From positions 2,420,001 through 2,484,000 of the forward strand of contig OX485806.1 in the NCBI GenBank assembly GCA_950295325.1: a stretch of DNA of 64,000 bases. The letters run 5' to 3'. Below, in pieces: positions 1 through 11,078 of the stretch; position 1 is the first letter of the stretch, and every line of letters starts with the position of its first letter. The stretch is from Polytrichum commune. Taxonomy: Eukaryota > Streptophyta > Polytrichopsida > Polytrichales > Polytrichaceae. The notes beneath the pieces were generated by a model. It saw only the letters and a program-made list of their open reading frames with translations. It ran no database searches and was not told where the DNA came from. A program made the translations under genes and the position numbers.

Positions 1-19
1 TTAGGTAAGGAGTCAATAA

Positions 20-140
20 ACATGCACATGTACTAACCGTAACTAAATCATGGGAGGTCCGATTTTTTCTATGTTGAACATAGATTTGCTAATGCAACAC
101 GTTTCCTTGTGTAAATCTAATCGGTAGGAGTTTGAGAACA
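20..140. repeat. dispersed repeat, inverted relative to 24.75-24.9 kb
   Basis: This stretch reappears as its reverse complement near 24750-24890. Shared pieces include AGATTTGCT.ATGCAACACG, TGTGTAAATCTAAT and GGTAGGAGTT, in the same order and spacing apart from small indels. It is therefore an old dispersed repeat. No coding potential is seen, and the family cannot be named. Confidence 0.55.
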
Positions 141-1627
141 TCAAAAAGAATCTAAGTAATTCTTTGAAGGTGTGTGACACCCACGCGCCTTACTTAAAGT
201 CAACAAATGAATGAACTATGAGTTTATGTGACAATCACATCTGGCTTTTCTATTAGGGACGCGTCATGTGACATCCCGAGTCCCAAGGCTTGGCATTATC
301 TACCCGTAATAGTGTTAGAAATCTTGTAGAACCTTCACGCAAGATCTTTGGAACAACGTCCCAAGATATCCAAAAATGACATGGATGTCTACTTGGCAAC
401 ACTTTTGGCACCCACTTTTAAAAGCACTTATCTCCTTGCTATCCATTGGATCAAAGTGTCTGTTTAGAAAGTGTCGCGTGACTTTGCATTGGGATGTGAC
501 TTGGGACTTTGGCCTTCACACAAGAGTTGGATAAAGAGAGGTTAATTAAGAAGAAGAAGAAAAAAAAGGAAATGATTGGGCCAAATGCCTTGGGACTTTA
601 AACTTCATATCCAAGAGTCCGATGTACACATACATTTGTAGTTCCCAAACTCTTGGACTCGCCTTGTCATTGGGACGGACGATTCTTGGGCTTGGGATGC
701 CGTGTAAAGTGTTCCTTTTAGTGAGGAGTGTGAACCACATTATATTCTTTTAAGAACCCACCCCATTCCTCATTTTGGAGGGATGAACGATTTGCCACAC
801 ATAGGTTTGGAGAGGATATGTGTGAAATGACGAATCCACGTGCTACCACATGGTCGATTTGAAAACTTCCTTCTCCATTCATAAATATATATTTGGCATT
901 CTCCAAGCTCAAACTATGTTTTGTGGAGGTTGGGGAGTCCGTATGTTGGTACCACTAATGAAACACTTGTGATACAACAAATGCATTTATTTCTGTAGGT
1001 TTCAAGGACAACTACACTCTAGCATCACACAATAAAAGGGTTTTTCATTCTTCTTAACTACAATTTTTACAATATTTAATTACACCTACAACTTGGAGTT
1101 ACATAGAGGCATAAGCTTCTACTAAAGTGTAAGTAAACTAAAATTGTTAATTTTTTAATTATCTCCAAACCAACTTAGCTTAACCTAGATTTATGCTCGA
1201 TATTTGTTGGTAACGAAGTATATATATATATATAGTGAAGAGTTATAGGATTGTCCAAATAATAAATGACACTCATGAAGTAATAATTTTAAATTTTAAA
1301 ATAACAAATTGCAATTTTCAAACTAATTATGTGGTGTCTATATATATATATAATCAATGTATGAATAGCTCACACTAACAACTTGGTGTTGGGGCTCTGT
1401 CTCTTCTTTGGAGTTGACTTGCAAAGGAACGTTGTGAAGGGAGTTACATTTCAATTGCAACCTTGTTGCCAATCTACATAAAATTAATATAGATACACCT
1501 TGTTGATTAGCCTCATCATCAATGGTAACTTAGGATATGGAGGTGAGGAAAGTAACTACCTTAACTCATGATGTAATAAACTAAATCCCTTCTAGAACTT
1601 GCTAATTCTTCCTTTGAATGCAAGACA
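141..1627. other. AT-rich intergenic DNA, no gene seen
   Basis: No conserved protein or RNA was recognised. Open frames here are short and lack familiar motifs. There are TA-dinucleotide runs at about 1217-1234 and 1338-1350. Confidence 0.5.
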
Positions 1628-1879
1628 CACTACACTAAATAATCCTATTAGTGTGGGTTATCATTTGGAGTTACATCATGCTATAACTATGTACTAAGAT
1701 TATCATTTCTTTGTCAAGCAAGTTATCTTGATCATTTCTTCAACATGTGTTCTAGTTTTAATTTCTTGTTTTTTAGTATGCATGACAAACAATAACCTTA
1801 AAAAAAAAACAAAAAAACTCTTATGGCAACATGTAACTCCAAATGATAACCCACACTACTAAGAGTATTTAGTGTAGTT
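1628..1879. mobile_element. short palindromic MITE, CACTA-like ends
   Basis: The left end reads CACTACACTAAAT and the right end ATTTAGTGTAGT. Just inside, GTGTGGGTTATCATTTGG and its complement CCAAATGATAACCCACAC face each other, followed on both sides by AGTTACAT and its complement. The element is about 250 bp, has no coding capacity and could fold into a long hairpin. The terminal CACTA suggests En/Spm-type mobilisation. No clean 3-bp TSD was found. It shares end sequence with the elements near 18.95-20.0 kb and 61.1-61.4 kb. Confidence 0.65.
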
Positions 1880-2725
1880 TGAGCTTGTTAACCTTTTTTT
1901 CCTTTTTCTAATGTCTTGTGTGAATGCATGCACTTGATGATAGCTTACCCTTTAATCTAAATATTTCGCACAGTCGTAGCTTACCTCCAATGATAAGAGT
2001 GCTTTTGACAATGGACATCAAATATAACACTATGCAATCACTCGTCTTTAGTCTCTTTTATACTACAAGTTGGTTGGACTAAGCAAACCATTCCTCGTTC
2101 AAACTCCTGCAACCACCCAATATTCAACTTTGAATACGAGTTTGAATATCAAAATTGGAAGGTTTATCCTTGAACTATTTTTCAACGGTATTTGGGCCCA
2201 TCAAACTCGCTCCTCGGCTCAAATGTTATTACATGACCCCACCTTGGTTGGAAAGGCTAACACTCTTTTCAAGGTATTTGCATGCAACGTCGAGTAAATA
2301 ATGCACATTATAAGTTTACCCCTATGGTGAACTTTGTTCAATAAGAATGAATCATAATACTATCCATTCACTTATTGTTGGTTCTCTATTACAAGACATA
2401 TCATTTGAGCTAAGGACATTAATCCTCGTTCAAGACCCATGAAAGCATTGAGATTCAACTTTAATATGAGTTTGAATGCCAAGACCCTCTACTTTATACT
2501 AAGACCATTCCTGAACAATATCATTTTAGGTTGACAGGACTCACACCTTGCATTGAGCAATATTATGTGATACCTATGCACCAAATTTTTAAGATCCTAT
2601 TGCGTGCAAACCCCGTTGATAAGGTAACTTGACCTAATACCAACATCAAAGCTATGATTATAAGAATGAAAAGGAAGCACCTCATTTTGGATATCCAAGG
2701 GTCTCTCGTTGATGAGAAAACTTAT

Positions 2726-2746
2726 GAGAGAGAGAGAGAGAGAGAG
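2726..2746. repeat. (AG)n microsatellite
   Basis: An uninterrupted AG dinucleotide run of about 20 bp inside the degenerate tandem array. Confidence 0.9.
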
Positions 2747-2964
2747 ATTTGGAGGTCCTAGACTTATGTTCCAAAATGAAGCCCGAGCCTTTCATTCATT
2801 TGGATGGTCGTGGGTTTGGTGGTGGTGTTAGATCAAGCGACTGAGGTTGGAATGATATTATGGACCCTTTTTGTGTAATGTTGTGTGTTACCTATGCAAC
2901 CATATTTTAGTAATCCATTGTGTGCGAACTCGAGGAGGCTAAACACTCTTTCGAAGTTGCAGTA

Positions 2965-3110
2965 GAGGGCTCTCTATTCCAACAAAAAATAGCTACTTGT
3001 CCCCTTAAATTTTGCCACGTGTCATGGTCACATTCGCTAAGACTTGTTTGTTTCTCGCATAAAAACTACATTGGACCAACAAAGATGAAGATGAAATAGA
3101 GAGAGCCCTC
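2965..3110. mobile_element. 146-bp MITE with TA target duplication
   Basis: The inverted ends are GAGGGCTCTCTATT on the left and AATAGAGAGAGCCCTC on the right, identical apart from one extra dinucleotide. Both are flanked by TA (2963-2964 and 3111-3112), the TSD expected of Tc1/mariner-type (Stowaway-like) MITEs. It interrupts one unit of the surrounding array between 'acactctttcgaag' and 'taattgaatgcaatg', so it is younger than that array. No coding capacity. Confidence 0.6.
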
Positions 3111-4959
3111 TACGGTAATTGAATGCAATGCTCAATTAGTAGTGCACATTATAACTTACCATCCTATGGTTTTATGATGGGGCAACTCTTGAACAAGATT
3201 TTGGGGCCCACCAAGCTTGGACTTAGTAACGTTATGTGATTCCTATGCAACCAAAATCTTAGATTCCTTCATGTGCAAGCTTGGGAAGGCTTAACACTCT
3301 TTCTAAGGTGATTGGATGCAATGTTGAACAAGTAGTGGTGTGATGGTAGTTCATTCATTGGTTGAAATTCTCTACGTGAATACGGGGTTGGCTTAACTTA
3401 GCCATTCAAGACGCATGTGATAAACCATACCGAACTTTGAATATGAATTTGAATGTGAGTACCCTTTGGGTTTATGTTGGAACACTTCTTGGATACCGTA
3501 GCACCTTTACCACTATTGCTATTTATAAGGTACTAATTAGCATATTTTTAATATTCTTAGATCCGGCAATCCCAAGTTTATAGGAAAAACCATATTAATT
3601 AAGAAACTAAATATGATTTCCCAAAAAAACCGGTTCCCGAAAAAATAGTTTAATTAGCGTTGGAGTGGTAGAGGCACTACAGTAATATTCCAGGCCCACA
3701 TAACTTGTCCCTTGGATTGTGTAATGTTATGTGATATGCATTATAAGGATCTCATCATGTGCAAGCTTGGGTGCGCTTAACACGCTTTGTTAGGTACTAC
3801 CGAATTGGATACGATGTTGAACAAGTAGTAGTAGTAGTGTGGCAATGGTTGGGATGCCTATGGGTTAGTATTGAATTAGCTCAAGCCTCAACTCCTAGAA
3901 TCACCCACATTCAACCATCGGTACGAGTTTGAATGTCAATATCTTATGCTCTATGCTAGAACAATTCTCGAAGAATAATCTTGGACCACGTTACCGAGGC
4001 TTGTTTATGCGAGTGATCAATGTCGAGTGACCATGACCACAACCACTAGTTTCTAAAAATCTCTCATTGGTTGAGAAATGAGTGGCGGAGCCACTTTGTT
4101 TACACAATGTCGCCATAATTATTAAAGTGGTCATGGGTGAGCATGTCGTAATATCAATGAGGAGCGAAATGAGATCCTACGTGTCTAGAAATGGGTAATG
4201 TTTGGTGGTCACCCGGCTTTCGTGGGCGAGAGTACCCGAATAAGTTAACTCAACAAAAACTAAAGGTGACCATGTCAAAGAAATAAAAATTAGCAAATTT
4301 CATTCCATTCACGACGTGAAGTTGGTGATGGTTTACGTCCTTTGCAATGAGCTCCGAAGTGCTCAATCATCAAAGCTTCATCCACCATTGTTGACCATGT
4401 TCAATACAAGTACATTTCAAATTCAAATTCTGACACTAGGGTTGAATTGTACATGTTCTCCACATTTGCGATAGTTGTCCTGGGATATGTGCATGGTGTA
4501 GAAATAGATAAAGTGAAGAGGAGGAGTCGAATCGTTCATATGCACATGGGTTGGGCTGCTACTATAGGTTATCTCCAGCCTCAAACATATTTTCTACACC
4601 TGCACACATCCCGCCACAACTACCTAAATCATATATCATCGTCAACGATTGAGTGGAGCATCGTGAAACTGTTAATGTATAAAAATGACTAATTTTGATG
4701 CAAATTTATTTTAAATAAAATTTTAAAATTGATATTGTCATGAACTAACACTACGCCCTACTTGTTCACTTTTTACTTGCCCCTTGGACCGAGCAATGTG
4801 ATACGACCCCTATACTCCAAACAACTTGTAGACTAAAGGTACCCATCATTTGCGAGCTTGAGAAGGATAAACACTCTTTCTAAGGTAATTGGATACAATG
4901 TTGAATAAGTAGCGGAGCAAGGGGGGTGGTGATGCCAATGCGTTTAGTATTAAGTTAGC

Positions 4960-5239
4960 TTAAGCTTTAAGCTCCCCCGCCACACACACTCTCTCTCTTC
5001 TCTCTCTCTCTCTTCTCTCTCTCCCCTACCATAGCAGCAGCAGCCCTAGGGTTTACTTTTGAACTTCCCTCCCCGGGAGCAGCTCCGCAGCTCCACGTCT
5101 TTCTTTTCATCGCCATCGCCAACCTCCTCAAACCGCCAACGTCTCTCTCTGTCTCTCTCTTTCTCCCCCGCCTGCTGTCCCGCTTTCCGGCACCCCGCGC
5201 GAGCTCCTCGACGGGAGCGTTCTTTTGAGCCCCGCCACG
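4960..5239 (+). promoter_or_regulatory. CT-rich leader / promoter-proximal region of SUMO
   Basis: Pyrimidine runs of CT repeats (about 4989-5023 and 5143-5165), an AGC repeat and a CCCTAGGGTTT box precede the start codon at 5240. CT-rich leaders and AGGGTTT (telo-box-like) motifs are common just downstream of plant transcription starts. The start site itself cannot be read, and no clear TATA box is seen. Confidence 0.5.
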
Positions 5240-7347
5240 ATGGCTGGAGTGGAAGATAGCAGCAACCCAGGCACGCAGAATCAGGAAGAGGAGAAGAAAC
5301 CTCTTGATGGCGCAGGCCAGCATATCAACCTCAAGGTCAAGGGACAGGTTGGTTCCTACTCTCTCCCCCCTCCCGCGCGTCTTTTGTGACGGATCTCAAA
5401 TGTGCAAATCTGCCGTAGGTGGATTCAGAGCTCGCCCTTTTTTTTGGGGGTCGTTTTGAATTTGGAGATAGTTTGTAGGAAGTCGATGTTTCTTTCAATT
5501 TGGAGACATTTGGCGAATCCTACTGTGATTTATGTCGGACTTCGAGGTGTTCTTGCTTTCTCGTTCGAGGACTTGAAGTGGAGCCTTGGACTTTTTGTTT
5601 TTGTGGTTCTTCCCCCTCCTTTTTCGCTATTGTCGGTTTCTTCATAGTTCTTTGAGGTTTTTTGATATGCTCAGACAACATATCTACTTAGGGCCTGGTC
5701 TGTAGTCGCTCTCGCATTGTTGATTTTCAAATGTGCAAAGGTGCCGTAGAGAGATTTAGCCCAGGATTCTCGTTTTTCTTTGTGTTTTTTTGATTTGGAG
5801 ATTGTTTGTAGAAGTTGTTTTCTTTTAGTTTTGTAAACAGTTGATAAATCCTGCTGCATGTCTGCCTTCGATGGTGTTCCTTCTTCCTTGTTCAATAACT
5901 TGAAGTGGAGCTCGGACTTGTTTTTGCTCTTCCCCGTGGTCAAATTTTATTGTCGGTGTGTTCATAGTTCGTTTGAATTTTTTTAGTGTTGTTATTTTCA
6001 AATGTTAACTGGTGTCGTAGAGTGATTTAGCCCCCGATCCTCGGTTATTGATTTCTAGATGGTTTGTAGAAGTTGTTGTTTTTGGAGACAGTTAGTGAAT
6101 CCTGCTGTGATGTCGGACTTCGGCTGTGTTCTTTCTTTCTCGTTCGAGGAGTTGAAGTGGAGCTCGGGCATTTTTTTAAACCTTCCCGCTGCCTTTGGTT
6201 ATTGTGTGTTTCCTCATGGTTACTTCATAGTTCTTTGAGATTCTCTTAAAATGTTTATTAACTTGGACATTAGTAGCATGTGATTCGTCTTCCTGTAAAG
6301 ATTCTTACTCAAATTGTTCACTCCAGAAAAGCTACCATGGCCGTTTTTCAAATGACTTGGATGGAAATTTCGGAAGAACATTCCAAAGTACCTCTAGAAT
6401 GTATGAAAAGTGGCTTGACCTCTTTTTCATCTTACTGGAACCTGCATGCACACCCTGTTGGTTTGAATTTCCAAGTAAACAGTGAAGGCCTGGGATACTG
6501 AAATCAGCAATATCTAAATCTGGTGTCTTGTTGGAAGCATACCTATTTGGAGTGGATTTTGTGTCTGCTGCGATAGGTTGTCAGTCCCGCAGGATATGTT
6601 TCTATGTTTATGCAGTCAAAGTGAGAGCTAATTGAGATTTGGGTGGTGTAGGATGGAGGTGAGGTTTTCTTCCGAATCAAGAGCACAGCCACCTTGCGGA
6701 AGCTGATGAATGCTTATTGTGATCGCCAGTCGGTGGATCCCCATTCCATCGCTTTTCTCTTCGATGGCCGACGTCTTCGAGCTGAACAGACTCCTGCAGA
6801 GGTTTGTCTTCACTGACGCAATAACCGTGACATACCCATTTGGTGCCTGAGGTGGCATTCCAGGATTGGGGAAGAGGATTGACTTACCTGGAACATAATC
6901 TTTGTCCTCCTCTGCCCTCCATCTAAGCCATAGACCTCTATGATTGGAGAGATGGCCTCCAAATGGTTATTTGCAGTAACCCCCTCGGATTGGGAGCCCT
7001 GGCCTGAGGGGGTTAACTAGTTCTTGAATGTGTGAGATCGTTCTCTGCTTGTGTTTTGTTCTGGTGCACTTTCCTTGGTATAATGTCATAGATGTAAGTA
7101 TGATGTAGGTAGTCAACTTCTGTTGCTTTTGATGTGCTTTGACCTACTTGCTTGCTTTTGTAGTAAGTGATGTCAGTTGCTGGTACTATGAAGAGTAACA
7201 TCTGAACCTACTGTTTTTCTCTGACTTGAGTGATGATGTTTGGAGCTCATTTTGATTCTTCATGATTGTCATTATTCACAGCTTGACATGGAGGATGGGG
7301 ATGAGATTGATGCCATGCTTCATCAAACGGGTGGGTGGGTCTGCTGA
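5240..7347 (+). CDS. SUMO: SUMO (small ubiquitin-like modifier) precursor
   Basis: Three exons, 5240-5347, 6652-6801 and 7282-7347, encode 107 residues, the usual plant SUMO size. The variable N-tail (about 1-27) leads into the ubiquitin fold, beginning HINLKVKGQ at the end of exon 1. Exon 2 gives [20 protein letters not shown] and [16 protein letters not shown], and exon 3 gives [18 protein letters not shown]. The diglycine at 103-104 is followed by a three-residue tail, WVC, that a SUMO protease would remove before the SAE1/SAE2 (E1) and SCE1 (E2) steps attach the mature form to lysines of mostly nuclear targets. All junctions have GT-AG ends and keep frame. The ATG at 5240 is the first that reads into the domain. 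Intron 1 (1304 bp) carries a triplicated segment. Nothing suggests decay. Confidence 0.96.
5396..6245 (+). repeat. three degenerate tandem copies inside SUMO intron 1
   Basis: Units start near 5396, 5727 and 5998, each about 250-270 bp. Each contains, in order, 'caaatgt', a 'gccgtag' or 'gtcgtag' box, a 'tttgtagaagt' box, 'gaatcctgctgtgat', 'gtcggacttcg', 'ttctttctcgttcgagga', 'cttgaagtggagct' and a terminal 'ttcatagttctttgag'. The units differ by many substitutions and indels, so the triplication is old. It lies in the first intron close to the start codon, where plant introns often enhance expression; that role is an inference. Confidence 0.7.
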
Positions 7348-9572
7348 ATTGCGTCCTCAGATGATATGGTACTGAACATGCTTGTACATTAAACGGCACC
7401 ATTTTTTGGACCAGAATTTAGTTGCTTCAGCCGCATCTATCAAGTCTCTCTCTTTGTTACGGATGTTCTAAACGTCTTTGCTTGTCCAGCTACCTGCTGG
7501 ACTGGAATCTAGAAGCAAGGGTAGTCAGTATAGTGGAGGTCAGTCTGATTTATGCTCTTGGCAGTGAAGAATCAGCGTGTATGATGTTGGAGGTGCATCT
7601 CAAACCCTCACTCTTTTAGACTGCCAGTGACCTCTTCTGCTTAGTTTTTTGGGACTCGGGTACAGGAGGGAACTCTTAACACTCTTTACTTTAGGCAGTT
7701 GTTTGGCCTCTCATTCACTGGATTGGGAGCCTTGGGCCTTGAAAAGCAGAGTCTGATCCTAATCACTTGCATACACAAATGTCTGGAGTAAAAGGTGATA
7801 TGTTTCTGTTACTTGATGTATGATGTTTCTTCAATGTAAATGTATCTAGTATCAATATGTGTGCTGTACACACATCTAGTACTCATGTTTTTCTCATGTT
7901 GGACGGGCTTGTGGACTAATTTCCTTGGAACCTTGGAATATGATGTGTAACACACAAATAGATGATAGCTTGCAGTCACTTCCTAAAACTGACTGTAAAT
8001 TAATTTTATCTGCATCGTTGTTGCAAAATTAAAATTAGATAAACGTTTCTGCAGTATTAATTTGAGAATTTTCTATACATAATGAGTGTTGGAATCATCT
8101 ACACCTAAACCCTGTGCATGTCATGATCAGAGAGTCCTTTGGAACCTGACCTACTTGATTATGTTGTAGCAAGAATCAGTTGAACGTAGAATCTGATGAA
8201 GTGAGGTGTACAGTAAAGTGGATTTGACAAACCAGGTTACCCTCTTTCTCCAGCGATTTCAATGCTCACAGAAAGTTGTTCGCACATCATATCGTCTGCA
8301 GCTCTGTTGTCCCTTCACTTGCGAGGTAAATGAGGTCAAGTACTCTCGTTGCATGAACATCAGGGACTATTGCTAACAGCTTTTTGGACTATTGTCATCA
8401 TAGTAGATTACTGTGGCGTCATCATAGCATCATCATGTTATTCTTACAAAGTGATTGATGGGGCAACTGTAATTTGTCACTGTTGGAACAGACTCGATTA
8501 AGCTGCTAGCAATAATTGTTATTAAGCTGCTTGACACTTTCTACATAACATACACAAACATACCATGTAATAAAGAAGGCTTCTGTTATGAAGGAGGGCA
8601 TGTTGGATTATATCTGCTTGAGCTAAGTTATGTTAAGGTGTTATTATGGTCAATACTTCGATTCCCACATTAGGCACTCGATTCTGAGAGTTGGTCCTCA
8701 TATTGAGGATGTCAAACATTTCCCACTCTGAAAAATTGCCAGAAATTATTGTTTGTGTCTTATCTTCATTTTTGATCGCCTTCCTTCTTCCCCCACATTT
8801 GCATGGGAGGGATTTCTTTTGAGAACCGTAGGTACTTAGTGTGTGGAATGAAAACTAGCTTCTCGTTAGATTCAACCAAACAAAATGAACCACCCTACAA
8901 GGCAATGCAAACAGATGGCCAAAAAGACATTTGTATCATTTCTTGATTCGAGTGTCATCCTTGTGGAGGGGCCATGCCTAATCCTCTCTATCAATTACTT
9001 CCTCTCCGCATGGACTATAACTTCTCTGTGGCTTCCATCAACAATGCTGGTGCCATGCTTGTCCCTCTAATCCTCAACTTCACAGGTAAGGTACGGGAGC
9101 CTAGAATGGATACTTTTCTTAAACGATTATCAATCCGCGAGACTCCTAGATTCCCATCAAAAACAGAACAGGCTTGGTAAATTAGATTCTAGAAGAATTT
9201 GACCACTTCTACAATCAGTGTTTGTTCTTGGCTCATCAATATTATGTAGCGGTTCCACAACTGCTTCAATTTTGGATCAATTTTCGCATCGCTTGTGCAA
9301 ATCATTCCTTTACATGCATAGCGTTTTACTCAATGTTAGACAGTAACTATAGTTGGTAGAGGTAAGAAACATTCCAGCTGCAAATGAAGTCTTGTTGAAT
9401 CAGCATCCTATCCCAAATGAGGAAAGGAAAGGAAAACAGAATTGGGAAAAAAAATGTACTACATCTAAGCTTGCCAAACCTCTTCCTGGCGTTCGAATCT
9501 TGAAGCATTACGTCAAGGTATCAATGTTGAATGGAAATAAGTATTTAGTGGTTCAGCACAGGACATCGACTT
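7348..9572. other. SUMO 3' flank and intergenic DNA
   Basis: The first few hundred bases must include the SUMO 3' untranslated region, but no canonical AATAAA was found near the stop codon. Two overlapping short frames around 8885-9180 show no recognisable domain. No other gene was identified up to the tRNA. Confidence 0.45.
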
Positions 9573-9644
9573 GGTCCCGTAGTCTAGTGGTCAGGACATT
9601 GGACTCTGAATCCAGTAACGCGAGTTCAAATCTCGCCGGGACCT
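9573..9644 (+). tRNA. trnQ-CUG: tRNA-Gln (anticodon CUG)
   Basis: A 72-nt intronless cloverleaf. The acceptor stem GGTCCCG pairs with CGGGACC, followed by discriminator T. The D-arm is within TAGTCTAGTGGTCAGGAC (A box). The anticodon stem-loop is TTGGA-CTCTGAA-TCCAG with CTG at its centre, reading CAG codons. The variable loop is TAAC, and the T-arm GCGAG-TTCAAAT-CTCGC supplies the B box. Every stem pairs, allowing G-T, and CCA is not encoded, as in nuclear genes. It lies alone, in the direction of SUMO, and should be transcribed by RNA polymerase III. Confidence 0.96.
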
Positions 9645-9680
9645 TCCTTCCACCAGTGCACTTGTTATTGGGTGCAAAGA

Positions 9681-9685
9681 TTTTT
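9681..9685 (+). terminator. probable Pol III T-run terminator of tRNA-Gln
   Basis: The first run of five T residues downstream of the tRNA on the sense strand, 37 nt after its end. Runs of four or more T terminate RNA polymerase III. Confidence 0.6.
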
Positions 9686-9689
9686 CTTC

Positions 9690-11011
9690 CCAATCTTTCT
9701 TGGTCATCTAGAGCTATTCTACAATTCGAATAGATTTCGAATCAATGGCATTTGGTTTAGGTGTTGGTTGTTTTGCATACACCACCTTTCATATTTGGTA
9801 ATTTTCGAGGAGGAGGCTTATAGTCCTTTCCCGAAATGCTGCCCTTTGAGGCGGCCATAAATGTCACCTACTAGGGTTAGGGTTACAAACCGACGAAGTG
9901 ATGAAATTGCTTGTGCATTATATTTTAAGCATTAAGAAAACTTGTTTCAGTGCATGTTGTGGATGATTGAGTGAAGAGTACTTTATATTGGTTAATTGAG
10001 GGTCAAACCCATTTCTTGTTTTGACATGTCAGGAGGTGCTAAACTAAGTTAGGCCCTCAGTGAATTGAAATACATTGCTTCTTATGCAAATTCGAACAAT
10101 TACCTTTGAGCGTGTACCACGAGTAGGAGGGATGTATTGGTGTTGTAAGCAAACAACCAATGGAAAATTAGAGGGGTCTAACCCCCAACGAAAGTCTTGT
10201 TGAGTTTAAGGATAATGCTATTGATTGATGTTCTTCAATTTCTTGAGATATTAATGGAAGACAGTCATCAAGTAGCGTTGTCACCACAACACATAAATGC
10301 TTGAGAAATGGAATGCGGTTTTGTGCACACTCAAGCCATGTGACCCAGAAGATAATCATTTTTTAATTTTTTTCTTGATGTGCATTCATTGTTTTGATGT
10401 TTTGGCATGGAAGTGAGTTGGTATTATTGCTAATGAATGGTTTGATATGGGACCCAACAAACATAATTTTAGGGATAAGGTAACATGGGTTGCCTAAATG
10501 GACAATGCCCTAGACATATAAGATGTTTTTCCCCTTGCATGTTGAAACTCAATGGCTAGGATGGAGTTGGCTCCCATGACGGTCACAAATGACATTGTTT
10601 CCAATGAAAATGTCATGAAACTTGCCCTCATAAAAAATTAACATAATGATATTAATGCAATCTTTGGATCCTAGGGAGGAGATGAAGATATAAGGCAATT
10701 TAAGGAGTGACATGTGGATTACGTAGGTATCAAGGAACAAAGGGACTTTATATTCTACTTCAATTACTATGTGCAACGAGAGTAATCACCAAATGCACCT
10801 AGCTTGGTTGCCAATCTTGCAAGAAAATTGTAATCATTATTGACCAAAACAAATGGTGTGAGGTATGTGTGCCCAAATGCAACACAAGGCTTAAAGTGAC
10901 AACCTATATTTCATTCTTCAATTGTCAATGAGTGAGTGTAATGGTGCATTAAGCCAAAAATAAATGTCATGTTAAGTATATGATTGGCACCACTTTGGCG
11001 AATCATAGTGG
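9690..11011. other. intergenic DNA, no gene seen
   Basis: Nothing recognised. Short frames such as 10168-10359 and 10549-10776 (minus) carry no known motif. Confidence 0.5.
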
Positions 11012-11019
11012 CAATGTAG

Positions 11020-11046
11020 CAGAGCCCTACATTGGATGCCCATACC

Positions 11047-11078
<32 letters not shown>

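Larger units (their letters stand above)
2050..4940 (+). repeat. degenerate tandem repeat array upstream of SUMO
   Basis: A module recurs at least five times in the same orientation. It comprises 'taacactctttctaaggt', 'aattggatgcaatg', then 'ttgaacaagtagt', with start points near 2254, 2942, 3293, 3779 and 4872. Other shared pieces sit between them: a Phe-Glu-rich stretch around 'gaatatgagtttgaatgtc', 'ttatgtgatacctatgcaacc' and 'gtgcaagcttggg'. Spacing varies from about 350 to 1100 bp because of indels and insertions. Open frames here are fragments of the repeat. Confidence 0.6.

Noticed and set aside
5059-5323. Open frames on both strands over the SUMO leader
   Set aside because: They arise from CT-rich low-complexity DNA and overlap the real SUMO start; no domain.
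8665-8690. Possible Pol III upstream element (TTCCCACATTAGG) for a small RNA such as 7SK
   Set aside because: It only partly matches the plant snRNA element and no suitably spaced TATA box or T-run defines a transcript.
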